This document shows positions 1 through 8,601 of a DNA stretch of 42,367 nt, in pieces. The stretch is from JBJTUH01 sp044346175 (GTDB lineage Bacteria; Cyanobacteriota; Vampirovibrionia; Vampirovibrionales; JAJTHC01), in assembly GCA_044346175.1 (NCBI GenBank), contig JBIIZQ010000017.1, positions 1 to 42,367 of the forward strand, in the 5' to 3' direction. The position numbers were made by a program, and so were the translations under genes. The notes under the pieces were generated by a model. That model searched no databases and had not been told where the DNA came from. It saw only the letters and a program-made list of their open reading frames with translations. Position 1 is the first letter of the stretch. Each line of letters begins with the position of its first letter.

Positions 1-75
1 ATAATCTTCATAAGTATCCAGCCTTGCGAATACGAGCTTTAAGCTCAAGCAACTGTTCGGATGATTTAGGAAGTA

Positions 76-156
76 AGCTCTAGCGACCCAGCTCCCCCAC
101 GGTATCAATGGTATCCAATGTACCTAGGGGACGGACGGTCTGCTAGAGCTTTTTTT
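76..156 (+). terminator. Long structured terminator or 3' end of an ncRNA
   Basis: AGCTCTAGC (76-84) pairs perfectly with GCTAGAGCT (142-150). The helix extends inwards with GACC (85-88) to GGTC (137-140) around a single bulged T. A run of seven T follows, as in an intrinsic terminator. The 48 bases between the arms can form a smaller helix (CCCC with GGGG, GGTA with TACC), so this is more than a plain hairpin and may be the 3' domain of a small RNA. It matches none of the tmRNA, SRP RNA, RNase P RNA or tRNA signatures I know. It would end a transcript entering from the left edge. Confidence 0.6.
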
Positions 157-262
157 ATTCTTTCACATACAAGGGGACGGCATGGCGGAAAAAGTTGACC
201 CACCACCTCACCTTGTAAGGAGAGGAGCGGCGTTTTGTATCAAAGTCTTGTGAGTCTTACCA

Positions 263-278
263 CATTTTAGCTAAAATG
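263..278. promoter_or_regulatory. 16-bp perfect palindrome upstream of the DUF262 gene
   Basis: CATTTTAGCTAAAATG is identical to its own reverse complement and lies 54 bases before the DUF262 start codon. This is a typical place for a homodimeric repressor operator. No regulator gene adjoins it, so the binding protein is unknown. The rest of 157-332 holds no gene I can support. Confidence 0.4.
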
Positions 279-332
279 GTTTTATCATGAACCTTTTATA
301 TCCCCTTTTAATGGCTTAGGAACCCTTCTGTA

Positions 333-2396
333 ATGCGTGCATTTAAAAAAGAGCTTTATATCTTTTTGAACCCATCAGGAACGCAGTATGTTATCCCTGT
401 GTATCAACGTAACTACAGCTGGGAAATTGCTCATTGTGAGAAGTTATTTAAAGATATTTTGAATCTTATGGATAAGCCTACAAAAGAATACTTTGTGGGG
501 TCTATCGTTTATATTGCAAACCAAGACAATAGCACTGATGTCAGACAATTCTATATTATTGATGGACAACAAAGATTAACGACGGTCACACTGATTCTAA
601 CAGCACTGTATCATCTACTGAAAAATAAAGAACTCGAATCTGTGCGTTATAGCACTGAACAGATTCATGATGAATACCTTGTCAATAAATATTCTCAAGA
701 CAAAGCTTCTCGTCTAAGATTAAAACCTATTGAGACTGATGCACATCACCTTGAGGAAATCCTAACAGAAGGTAGGATACAAAACAAAAAATCGGCAATC
801 TCTCTTAACTATCAATGGTTTAAGAAACACCTCAAGCTCCAGTTAAAGTCATCTGAACGTGTTGATGCTTTCATAGACGCTTTCAAACGTTTGGTGATTG
901 TTGAAATGGAGTTACAAGAAGGTAATGACCCTCAGCTTATCTTTGAGAGCTTAAACAATGCGGGGAAAAAATTAGACGAAAGCGACTTAATTCGTAACTG
1001 CGTTTTAATGAATCAAAGCCCTTCGGAGCAAACTGCTTTATATAAACGTTACTGGCATCCTATAGAAAAAAATACCTACAACCAAGAAGCCAAAATAGAA
1101 GATGCGAATGAAACCACAGAGTTTATTCGCCATTTCTTGATTGCAAAATTAGGTAAATTTGTAAAGGTAGATGACGTTTACATCACTTTTAAAGATTTAG
1201 TCACTGATACCCCTCATATCGAGTCCTTCTTAGATGAATTGAAGCGATTTTCTGAGTACTACGCTTCTCTTATGGCTGAAAAATCTCCTGAAAATTCACT
1301 GAATACTCACATTGAAAATATTAACAAACTCAAACAAAAAGTATGTTATCCTCTTGTACTCATTATTTTTGAGGCTTACTTCCATCATAAGTGTATTGAC
1401 TTAAAAACGACCATTGAGTGCCTTCAACAATTGGAATCCTTTATTTTTAGAAGAATTGTTCTTGATTTAACGAACGCTCAGATGAATAAGGTGTTTGCAA
1501 CCTTTGTCTCTAAAGTTAAAAGTAGTCTTAATACTTTTAACTTTCAGCAGACCTTAACCTCTCATTTGGCAAGTTTACAAAATAGGCAACGCTTCCCGTC
1601 AGATAAGGAATTCATATATCAGCTCCAGACAAGAGACTTTGGCAATAATACAAGCCTTATAAAATATTTGCTCGAAAAACTTGAAACTTTTAAAAAAGCA
1701 GAGCGTGTCGAGACAGATGATTTAACCATTGAACATATCATGCCTAAAAAGCTGAATGAAAAATGGAAAGAAGATTTAGGTTCTGACTACGAGCAGGTTC
1801 ATAGCACCTATCTCAATACTTTGGGCAATTTGACGTTAACAGGCTATAATGGTTCGTATAGCAATAAGCCTTTCAGAGAAAAACGAGATATGCCTCATGG
1901 GTTTAGAGAGAGTATGGTATGGCTGAATCGTTCTGTGGCTGAATGCGATACATGGAATGAAAGCAGTATTCAAGAAAGAGCTTATGATCTATCCATGTAT
2001 GCTTGTAAAGTATGGAAACCCCTACCACAAGCTTTACAAGCCCTAGTAAGGGATGAGGAAAGGATGTTTTTTAATCTTGGAGATGAGCCAGAGACTGTGA
2101 CTAACAGTAAACCTTGTGAGTTGGTATTATTCAATCAAAAGTATGCCGTCTCTAGCTGGAAAAAACTTTACCAAAAGGTTTTGGAGGTACTTATGCTAAG
2201 GGATGATTTAAAACTCTTTCAAGTGGCTTCCGAACAGCTGTTTGAGCATGCGGATGCGTGTAGGGATGCTTTACAGCTAAATAATGGGCAATACATTGAG
2301 AGTAATCGAAGTGCTAAGAGTATTTTTGAATTATGTCAAAATGTTGTCTCTGCTTTTACCGATAACGATGAGGATTTTATTGTCTATGTCTCCTAA
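333..2396 (+). CDS. DUF262 and DUF1524 protein, GmrSD-like restriction endonuclease
   Basis: This 687-residue protein joins an N-terminal DUF262 domain to a C-terminal DUF1524 HNH-like nuclease domain. The DUF262 motifs IPVYQRNYSW (about residues 21-30) and IDGQQRLTT (about 76-84) are intact and are associated with NTP hydrolysis and DNA sensing. The nuclease half shows IEHIMPKK near residue 467, then TLGNLTL and FREKR, the H...N...R pattern of this family. The family includes the type IV enzyme GmrSD, which cuts glucosylated hydroxymethylcytosine phage DNA; related single-chain proteins act in phage defence. Residues after about 590 form an extra C-terminal domain also seen in such proteins. 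AGGA lies 11 bases before the ATG. The gene is AT-richer than its right neighbours, which suggests transfer. Its last 11 bases overlap the proposed pdxJ start. Family confidence is high; the target is unknown. Confidence 0.88.
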   Translation: MRAFKKELYIFLNPSGTQYVIPVYQRNYSWEIAHCEKLFKDILNLMDKPTKEYFVGSIVYIANQDNSTDVRQFYIIDGQQRLTTVTLILTALYHLLKNKELESVRYSTEQIHDEYLVNKYSQDKASRLRLKPIETDAHHLEEILTEGRIQNKKSAISLNYQWFKKHLKLQLKSSERVDAFIDAFKRLVIVEMELQEGNDPQLIFESLNNAGKKLDESDLIRNCVLMNQSPSEQTALYKRYWHPIEKNTYNQEAKIEDANETTEFIRHFLIAKLGKFVKVDDVYITFKDLVTDTPHIESFLDELKRFSEYYASLMAEKSPENSLNTHIENINKLKQKVCYPLVLIIFEAYFHHKCIDLKTTIECLQQLESFIFRRIVLDLTNAQMNKVFATFVSKVKSSLNTFNFQQTLTSHLASLQNRQRFPSDKEFIYQLQTRDFGNNTSLIKYLLEKLETFKKAERVETDDLTIEHIMPKKLNEKWKEDLGSDYEQVHSTYLNTLGNLTLTGYNGSYSNKPFREKRDMPHGFRESMVWLNRSVAECDTWNESSIQERAYDLSMYACKVWKPLPQALQALVRDEERMFFNLGDEPETVTNSKPCELVLFNQKYAVSSWKKLYQKVLEVLMLRDDLKLFQVASEQLFEHADACRDALQLNNGQYIESNRSAKSIFELCQNVVSAFTDNDEDFIVYVS

Positions 2397-3186
2397 CCTA
2401 CCCACCCCCGACACGTACCCCACCATGCAACTTGGGGTGAATATCGACCATATTTGTACCCTGCGGAATGCTCGAGGGGGTGTGTACCCCTGCCCCATTG
2501 AAGCCGCCCGTATCGCAGAAGCCTACGGAGCCGATGGTATCACCGTCCACCTGCGGGAAGACCGTCGTCACATGAAGGACCACGACATTTACGCCTTACG
2601 TACCAGCGTACGCACACGTCTGAACCTTGAAATGGCAAACACACCTGCCATGGTCGCCATTGCCTGTGAGGTCAAGCCCGATATGGTGACATTAGTCCCT
2701 GAAAAGCGGGAGGAAGTCACTACGGAAGGTGGTTTGGATGTGGTGCGTTATCAGGAAGCCCTACGCCCTGCCATTCAACAACTCCATGAAGCGGGTATCA
2801 AGGTGAGTTTGTTTATCGACCCCGAAACCTCTCAAATTGAGGCTTCAAGAAGCGTGGGTGCTGAATGGATTGAACTTCATACAGGGTGTTACGCTGAAAG
2901 TCATCATCCTCATAGTCTGCAACCTACTATCCATACGCCTGCTACGTTGGAAGCTCTTGTAAATGCCACAGCCCATGCTCAGAAACTTGGGCTTTACGTC
3001 AATGCGGGGCATGGCCTAAATTATAAAAATGTTACGGCACTGGTTCAGGCTGTACCGAGTATCATTGAACTCAATATCGGGCATTCGATTATTGCAGAAG
3101 CCCTGTTAGTAGGCTTAGGGCCTGCCGTCTCCACGATGAAGACCCTCATGGGAACTTCAATCAAAGTAAAAAGTCCTGTTGCATAG
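2386..3186 (+). CDS. pdxJ: Pyridoxine 5'-phosphate synthase
   Basis: PdxJ condenses 1-deoxyxylulose 5-phosphate with 3-amino-2-oxopropyl phosphate to make pyridoxine 5'-phosphate, the last ring-forming step of the DXP-dependent vitamin B6 pathway. The sequence carries LGVNIDHICTLRNARGG at the start of the barrel, DGITVHLREDRRH, LNLEMA, LVPEKREEVTTEGGLD, HTGCYAE, VNAGHGLNY and ELNIGHSII, all hallmarks of the family. The open frame runs back into the DUF262 gene. I chose the ATG at 2386, which has GATGAGGA upstream and overlaps the preceding stop. The ATG at 2425, just before QLGVNIDH, fits the usual family length of about 240 and is a real alternative. Base composition changes abruptly to the GC-richer background here, so the overlap looks like a junction beside an inserted defence gene. 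Confidence 0.96.
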   Translation: MSPNLPTPDTYPTMQLGVNIDHICTLRNARGGVYPCPIEAARIAEAYGADGITVHLREDRRHMKDHDIYALRTSVRTRLNLEMANTPAMVAIACEVKPDMVTLVPEKREEVTTEGGLDVVRYQEALRPAIQQLHEAGIKVSLFIDPETSQIEASRSVGAEWIELHTGCYAESHHPHSLQPTIHTPATLEALVNATAHAQKLGLYVNAGHGLNYKNVTALVQAVPSIIELNIGHSIIAEALLVGLGPAVSTMKTLMGTSIKVKSPVA

Positions 3187-3292
3187 TACATGGCTTATGG
3201 CATAGGCTAAAGTATACAAACAGACGTTTATGTCTTTGGGTTGACTTGTTGATTTTAGAAGCGTGTTTTAGAAGCACATAAGGTGTCCTGAA

Positions 3293-5824
3293 GTGCCATT
3301 TTTGCTTATGTCTCGTTGTTTCCATGGCTTCATTGGCCAAGTTCTCTTAGTGGCTTTGCTTAGTGTGGGGCTAGGGGGGGATGCTTATGCCGACCCCCTT
3401 CAAGATGCGGTGTTATCGCAGGAAACACGAGCCCAGTATCAAAGGCTCCAAGAGGCGTATCAATCTGCCGTAAAAGAACAGCGGTTTGAAAATGCCCTAG
3501 AGCTGCAAAAGCAAATTTTACGTTACAGCCCTTCCAGTGCTTTGGCACGTCATACCTACACACTTGCCACGCTGTATAACAATACCGCCGTGAAGGCCCT
3601 GCGAGAAGGTCGTTACGAGGTGGCATTGCAACGGGTGCGTTTGGCATACTTTTATTATTATCCAGCCTGGCCACAAGCTTTCCCAAAACAAGGGGCCATT
3701 GAACAACTGGCACCTGTGTTACAGCAAAATTGGGTACGTATCCATCAAGCGATGAAACTACCCGCCTTGCAAGAAAGTGTCGTGTTTGAACAAGCCAAAA
3801 CCCTGATGAAACGTTCAGGCACCTCAGACTTTACCCCTGATATGCTCAAAGAAGCCACGGCACTCTACTCCCTGACGCTCAAGTACAATCGTAACCATAC
3901 CGCCGCTGCATTTGGTCTTTTACAAAACCTATCTCGGCTAGGGTATCAGGAAAATGCGTCGCTTTTAGCTGAAAAACTGGCACAGCCTGAACTCCTCTTG
4001 TTGGTGAAAGCCCAAAGTGCCATTGAAAGAGGAAGATTCCAAGAAGCTATCAATCTATTGGATGCCCCCAGTGCTGCCCAGCCCGATAATACCACCCTGC
4101 AAAGTATGCTTTACACGGCTTGGGATAAACTACGACAAAGTCAACCTGAAAATGCCTTAAGTTATTTGAACATGGGTGTGGTGCTTCAACGAGAAAAACG
4201 TTATGAGGAGGCACTCAGTTTCTATCGTCAAAGTATATCGCTCCTTGAAACCCAAAAGCGAAACCCTGCCTACCGTGTGTCTGTTTCTGACATGCTTACC
4301 CCACGGCTCAACATGGCCTCGTGTCTTCTTGCCATGCAACGTTACCCTGAAGCAGAACAAGCCCTTACACAGATGATTGCCTTTGCGGATGCCGTCCCCG
4401 AGGCCTCAAGAGGTGCTGAGGTTCAAGAAGCACGCCTAGAAGCGAAACGTGCTTTAGCCGACCTTTACGGCACCATGAAACAACGCCGCAAACAGTTTGA
4501 AGTTTTAATAGGACTTGTCACGGAGGGGAATCAAACCCTTGCCATTCAAAGAGATGCCTACCGCAGCGATATAGAGGCTCTATATGAAAGCATCCTTACG
4601 TTAGAAACACCCAGTGAAAAATTAGCCGTCCTACGTCAATTAACACCCCCTGAAAGCTCTTTTATCAGTAAGTGGCCTGAAGCACTCATGGGTTTAGCCC
4701 AAGCCTATGAAACCTTAAAAGCTTACCCTGAAGCCCATCACGTGTATACGTATATCACAGGTATAGCCCCCCTCAGTGCCGAGTTAGTCTTTCGTCAAGG
4801 GCTTTTAGCCCTCACCATGAATGATGTTACGACGGCACAAACCTATTTACAGCAAGGGCAACGACAATTCCCACAAAATAACACCCTGTGGCAAACGCTC
4901 AATACACGCCTCGCACATTACCAGCAAGATGCCAAACAGCGTCAAGGATGGCAAGCCCTTGAAACCAAACAATGGGAAGAAGCCATCAAGCTATTTGAGG
5001 ACCTTTACAAGGAACGTCAAGCCACGCAAGGACAAGACACTTGGCGTATTTTGTGGGGACTCGCTCAAGCAGAAAGTCATTTGCTTACAGACAACACTGC
5101 CACCAAAGCAAGAGACGCTATCACACCAGCAGTGGTCTTGAAGCACTATCAAGATGCGTTTGACTTAGCACAAAAAAGCTATCAACAAGGGAAACCTGCT
5201 CCTCTTGAACCAAACACACCAGATGCAGACACACTGGCTGACCTTGCCATTGAAGCGGGACTCTTTGCACAAGCCCACAACCAACTTTGGCGTGCCGAGC
5301 AGTATTATCGACAAGCGCTAAGCCTCCGCCCCAAGGATATACAGCTTAAAACAACCCTACAAGACATCAAGCAACGTAATATCCAAACCACCAAAGCTCA
5401 AGCTATTACCCTCTACCAAGCAGGAAAGTACCCTCAAGCCATTCAACGCCTTCAAGAAGGCTTAGGGCGTTACCCTTCCACCCATGACTTTTACTATCTA
5501 CAAGGGCTAGCCTATACAGCGATGAATCAACCTCAAAAGGCGTATGAGGTGCTACAAAAGCTCCAAAGTGTGCAACCCAGTCGTACGTTTGAACAAGCGG
5601 AAGCACTCTATATTTTAGGGGTTGCGTGTGAGGCGTTGAAAAAGCCTTCCGAAGCTCTCAAAGCCTACCAAGGATATGTCCAACTCATCCAGAAGCACCC
5701 TGTACATCATGCCCTTACCCAAGAGGAAGTACAAACCCTCAACTATGCCAAAGGGCGCATCAGCGTTTTAAATAAGCCCGCATCGGTCACACCTAAAATG
5801 CCCGTGAAGCCTGCCAGTCGGTAA
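3293..5824 (+). CDS. Exported protein with many TPR repeats
   Basis: This protein has 843 residues. Residues 1-33 form a signal peptide with a hydrophobic stretch (GQVLLVALLSVGLG) and an AYA-type cleavage site before DPLQ. The remainder is almost all helical repeats of the TPR kind. Examples are LNMGVVLQREKRYEEALSFY near residue 290, AEQYYRQALSLRPKD near 670, and three consecutive repeats between about 700 and 815 (AITLYQAGKYPQAIQRLQEG is one). TPR arrays mediate protein contacts, so a periplasmic or envelope scaffold is likely, but no partner can be named. The GTG at 3293 is preferred because AGGTG lies 7 bases upstream; an ATG at 3308 is the alternative. The flanking gaps suggest it is transcribed alone. 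Confidence 0.8.
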   Translation: MPFLLMSRCFHGFIGQVLLVALLSVGLGGDAYADPLQDAVLSQETRAQYQRLQEAYQSAVKEQRFENALELQKQILRYSPSSALARHTYTLATLYNNTAVKALREGRYEVALQRVRLAYFYYYPAWPQAFPKQGAIEQLAPVLQQNWVRIHQAMKLPALQESVVFEQAKTLMKRSGTSDFTPDMLKEATALYSLTLKYNRNHTAAAFGLLQNLSRLGYQENASLLAEKLAQPELLLLVKAQSAIERGRFQEAINLLDAPSAAQPDNTTLQSMLYTAWDKLRQSQPENALSYLNMGVVLQREKRYEEALSFYRQSISLLETQKRNPAYRVSVSDMLTPRLNMASCLLAMQRYPEAEQALTQMIAFADAVPEASRGAEVQEARLEAKRALADLYGTMKQRRKQFEVLIGLVTEGNQTLAIQRDAYRSDIEALYESILTLETPSEKLAVLRQLTPPESSFISKWPEALMGLAQAYETLKAYPEAHHVYTYITGIAPLSAELVFRQGLLALTMNDVTTAQTYLQQGQRQFPQNNTLWQTLNTRLAHYQQDAKQRQGWQALETKQWEEAIKLFEDLYKERQATQGQDTWRILWGLAQAESHLLTDNTATKARDAITPAVVLKHYQDAFDLAQKSYQQGKPAPLEPNTPDADTLADLAIEAGLFAQAHNQLWRAEQYYRQALSLRPKDIQLKTTLQDIKQRNIQTTKAQAITLYQAGKYPQAIQRLQEGLGRYPSTHDFYYLQGLAYTAMNQPQKAYEVLQKLQSVQPSRTFEQAEALYILGVACEALKKPSEALKAYQGYVQLIQKHPVHHALTQEEVQTLNYAKGRISVLNKPASVTPKMPVKPASR

Positions 5825-6320
5825 GCTTAGGGTTATCTTTAGGGCTTGAGAGAGACCCTCCCATGCCTTGCAGGGTGACGGGTAGATGTGACGGGTAGTG
5901 AGGATTGAAGACATACCACCCTCTATCCTCCACACAGAGGATATTCACGCCAAGCAGCCTAAATCTACACCATAAACCTGAAATACTAGGACATGTAACC
6001 GTGATGCAGGATAGGAGCCTCAGTGTGATGTGTGTAGGGGGGGCTATCACTCATCCGAATACGTGTTGTGAAGGACATCATGCCTCAAGGTAAGTCCTGC
6101 CAAGTACCTTTGAATGGGGTCTCCAAGACAAGAAACGCAACCAAACCATGGTACTTTGCTTCTAGCGTCTTTGACTGTTTTGCCTGACAAAATCTCAACG
6201 CACTAGACCATAGCAACCCCTCAGTAAGGAAGCTTCTGCCCATTGATAGGCTTAGTACTTACCCCTTTTGAGGGTAGGCATGATGACTCCTTTTAAGGTG
6301 CGAAAATAAGGTTGTGTGAC
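5825..6320. other. Gene-free spacer upstream of fliP
   Basis: About 500 bases without a supportable gene. A short hairpin (ACCCT with AGGGT, around 5857-5878) lies just after the TPR gene but has no T run. A second, TACCC with GGGTA, lies near 6259-6277. The spacer presumably holds the promoter of the export-gate operon, but I see no clear -35/-10 pair. Confidence 0.4.
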
Positions 6321-7340
6321 ATGCAAGGTGTGGCATTGCAAATACCATTTAAACCCATCTCATTCTGGTACCGATTGCAATCCCCAAGAGGATACCAAGG
6401 CTATTATGCCCGATTATGTGCTGGCATTGCTTTAGGACTAGTCCTCTTAGGTCTTTCTCCTATGGGAGCCATGGTACAGGCTATGCCTCGTGATACAGAC
6501 GTATCGCCAGCTTCTAGTACGCAATCTTCACTACGCACCCTACATCTGGAAGGGGCGGGTATCAGCCTGAACGTTAATCCGAAAGCTTGGGTTAACGCAC
6601 AAACAAATGCTTCTCAGAAAAAACCTTCCAAACTGCCTGAAAAAACCCTCCAAAAAACAAGTAAGGCAAAACCCATAAAGCCCGAAGGCTCCCCAAGTTC
6701 TCAGGAACTCAGTCTTACCCCCGAGTTACAGCTTCTTGTTCTCCTGACTATTCTTTCTTTAGCACCAGCTATTCTGGTGCTAGGAACCGCCTTTACCCGA
6801 GTGGTGATTGTCCTAGCGATGGTGCGGCAGGCATTGGGGACACCTCAGCTACCTCCTAACCAAGTCTTAGTAGGGCTTGCACTGATTTTGACTTTTTTTA
6901 TCATGGCACCTACCGTCCAGACGATGCAAACCACAGCACTCAAGCCCTATATGGATGGGGCTATCTCTCAAACAGTGGCGATGCAACGACTTGAGCAACC
7001 CCTGCGGCATTTTATGTTTCGACAAACGAACCTGAAAGACCTCGGACTTTTCATTAAGCTTGCAAAACTCCCTGCGCCTAAAAACAGAGCCAGTGTCCCC
7101 ACGTATGTACTGCTACCTGCTTTTGTGATTAGTGAGCTTAAAACCGCCTTTCAGCTAGGATTTTTACTTTTTTTACCTTTCTTGATTATTGACCTTGCCG
7201 TGAGTAGCATCTTGGTCTCAATGGGGATGATGTTCTTACCCCCCGCAACTATCTCACTTCCTTTTAAAATTATTCTGTTTGTCCTAGTAGATGGCTGGCA
7301 CTTGCTATGCCAAGCCCTCATTTTAGGGTATCAACAATAA
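6321..7340 (+). CDS. fliP: Flagellar export-gate protein FliP
   Basis: FliP is the core subunit of the flagellar type III export gate; five copies join FliQ and FliR in the inner membrane to make the secretion channel. The conserved part begins near residue 140 with LLTILSLAPAILVLGTAFTR and continues with VIVLAMVRQALGTPQLPPNQ, then the C-terminal LLPAFVISELKTAFQLGF and the hydrophobic hairpin near the end. FliP is usually about 250 residues. Here an early hydrophobic segment (near residues 31-50, probably the signal peptide) is followed by roughly 90 low-complexity, lysine- and proline-rich residues before the domain. The ATG at 6321 has ATAAGG 9 bases upstream; a TTG at 6312 in frame is less likely. 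First gene of the fliP-fliQ-fliR-flhB cluster. Confidence 0.95.
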   Translation: MQGVALQIPFKPISFWYRLQSPRGYQGYYARLCAGIALGLVLLGLSPMGAMVQAMPRDTDVSPASSTQSSLRTLHLEGAGISLNVNPKAWVNAQTNASQKKPSKLPEKTLQKTSKAKPIKPEGSPSSQELSLTPELQLLVLLTILSLAPAILVLGTAFTRVVIVLAMVRQALGTPQLPPNQVLVGLALILTFFIMAPTVQTMQTTALKPYMDGAISQTVAMQRLEQPLRHFMFRQTNLKDLGLFIKLAKLPAPKNRASVPTYVLLPAFVISELKTAFQLGFLLFLPFLIIDLAVSSILVSMGMMFLPPATISLPFKIILFVLVDGWHLLCQALILGYQQ

Positions 7341-7372
7341 GCCTTACTCCCCCCCAGAAAGTCTTCTTACTC

Positions 7373-7383
7373 ACCCGCCATGG
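7373..7383 (+). repeat. ACCCGCCATGG motif, copy 1
   Basis: Copy 1 of the eight-fold, one-strand 11-mer. Its ATG is the proposed fliQ start, and the bases to its left are non-coding, so the codons of a conserved protein cannot explain it. Confidence 0.75.
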
Positions 7384-7658
7384 CTGTTCTTATGACTGAC
7401 ACCCTATTTGTTCACTTGATTCAAGAAACCCTCTGGCTTCTGTTGTTACTCTCTGCACCTATTTTAGTACTCACGACGGTGGTGGGGACGGTGGTTTCTT
7501 TACTCCAAGCGGTCACACAAATTCAAGAACAAGCCCTTGCTTTTATCCCTAAATTACTGGTTGCCCTTGGGCTGTTATGGTTCACCCTCCCTTGGATGCT
7601 GGGGTTACTTCATGACCATGTTAAAAAGCTGTTTGACCTCATGACACAACTCGGATAA
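7380..7658 (+). CDS. fliQ: Flagellar export-gate protein FliQ
   Basis: FliQ is the small two-helix subunit that packs around FliP and FliR in the export gate. The 92-residue product shows the family layout: helix one (LIQETLWLLLLLSAPILVLTTVVGTVVSLL in outline), the strongly conserved cytosolic loop QAVTQIQEQALAFIPKLL, and helix two ending WMLGLLHDHVKK. The ATG at 7380 lies inside an ACCCGCCATGG motif; an internal ATG at 7392 (MTDTLF) gives a length closer to the usual 89 residues. Neither has a clear ribosome-binding site, so the start is open. It is 39 bases after fliP and 54 before fliR, in operon order. Confidence 0.95.
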   Translation: MAVLMTDTLFVHLIQETLWLLLLLSAPILVLTTVVGTVVSLLQAVTQIQEQALAFIPKLLVALGLLWFTLPWMLGLLHDHVKKLFDLMTQLG

Positions 7659-7712
7659 GCCCCCCCACTCTCTCTATCTCCTCTGGTTGATACGCACGAT
7701 TTAACCCTTTCA

Positions 7713-8597
7713 ATGACTTTTATGATTCCCCTTACCCCTCCCCCCATCCCTGAACTCACTGCAGCCAGTCCCTTATCATGGCTGTTGTCACTCGCACCTG
7801 CACATGTACTGCTGATGATGGCATTACTCACACGGGTAAGCGGGGTCATGCTTACGGCTCCCCCGTTTAATAATCCGCATCTCCCTGCCATGAGTAAGCT
7901 AGGCATTGCACTAGGGTTTACACTCCTGTGGTGGCTGTATGGGTTTCAAAGTATGGCGCAACAAGGTACGCTCCTTCACGGTACACTCAATATCGTCCAT
8001 TACGGGTTGGTACTCCTACAAGAGCTTGCCATTGGCTTAGTCCTAGGTTGGAGTATTGGCTGGTTCATTCAGGCTGTGGGTATGGGTGCCTCTATATTGG
8101 GGATTCAAATGGGACTCCAACTTTCAAACCAAATGGACCCCCTTGGTCAAAGCGACCAATCAGGGAGTTTAAACCCCTTTTTCACCCTCACCGCCATGAC
8201 ATGGTTTTTGACACACTCCTTGCATCATGCGGTATTTATCGCACTGGATAAGACCCTAGGGTATCTCCCTGTGGCACAAAGTTTTTGGTGGGAGTCATCT
8301 CACACAACACAATTGCTCATCCATCGGCTTTTGGGGATGTTTTCCCACGTGATTATCATAGGACTCCTTGTTGCCTTACCTTTGATGGGGATGCTCTTTC
8401 TCACAGAAGTAGGACTTGGGTATGTAGGTAAAATGCAACCACGCCTCAACTTATTTTCGCTTGCCACCCCTTTGAAAGTTATTGTAGGGCTTGCAACCAT
8501 GACATTGGTACTCCCCATGATGCTTTGGCTCCTTGAACGAGAAGTCATGCCAACGTTTCCGAAAATGATTTTTACACTCTTTAAAGGCTTGGTATAG
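7713..8597 (+). CDS. fliR: Flagellar export-gate protein FliR
   Basis: FliR is the single-copy subunit that nucleates the FliP-FliQ-FliR gate. The 294-residue product is almost all membrane helices. It shows the family pattern: a first helix with RVSGVMLTAPPFNN, then LPAMSKLGIALGFTLLWW, ELAIGLVLGWSIGWFIQAVGMGASILGIQMG followed by DPLGQSDQSGSLNPFF, and the C-terminal LPLMGMLFLTEVGLGYVGKMQPRLN segment. An N-terminal proline-rich tail of about 25 residues makes it slightly longer than the usual 260. Its stop is 4 bases before the flhB start, so the two are probably translationally coupled. Confidence 0.95.
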   Translation: MTFMIPLTPPPIPELTAASPLSWLLSLAPAHVLLMMALLTRVSGVMLTAPPFNNPHLPAMSKLGIALGFTLLWWLYGFQSMAQQGTLLHGTLNIVHYGLVLLQELAIGLVLGWSIGWFIQAVGMGASILGIQMGLQLSNQMDPLGQSDQSGSLNPFFTLTAMTWFLTHSLHHAVFIALDKTLGYLPVAQSFWWESSHTTQLLIHRLLGMFSHVIIIGLLVALPLMGMLFLTEVGLGYVGKMQPRLNLFSLATPLKVIVGLATMTLVLPMMLWLLEREVMPTFPKMIFTLFKGLV

Positions 8598-8601
8598 ACA
8601 C

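Noticed and set aside
1..160. tmRNA, SRP RNA or RNase P RNA at the left edge
   Set aside because: None of the signature sequences (tRNA-like CCA end, GGAA-capped SRP helix, RNase P P4 core) is present.
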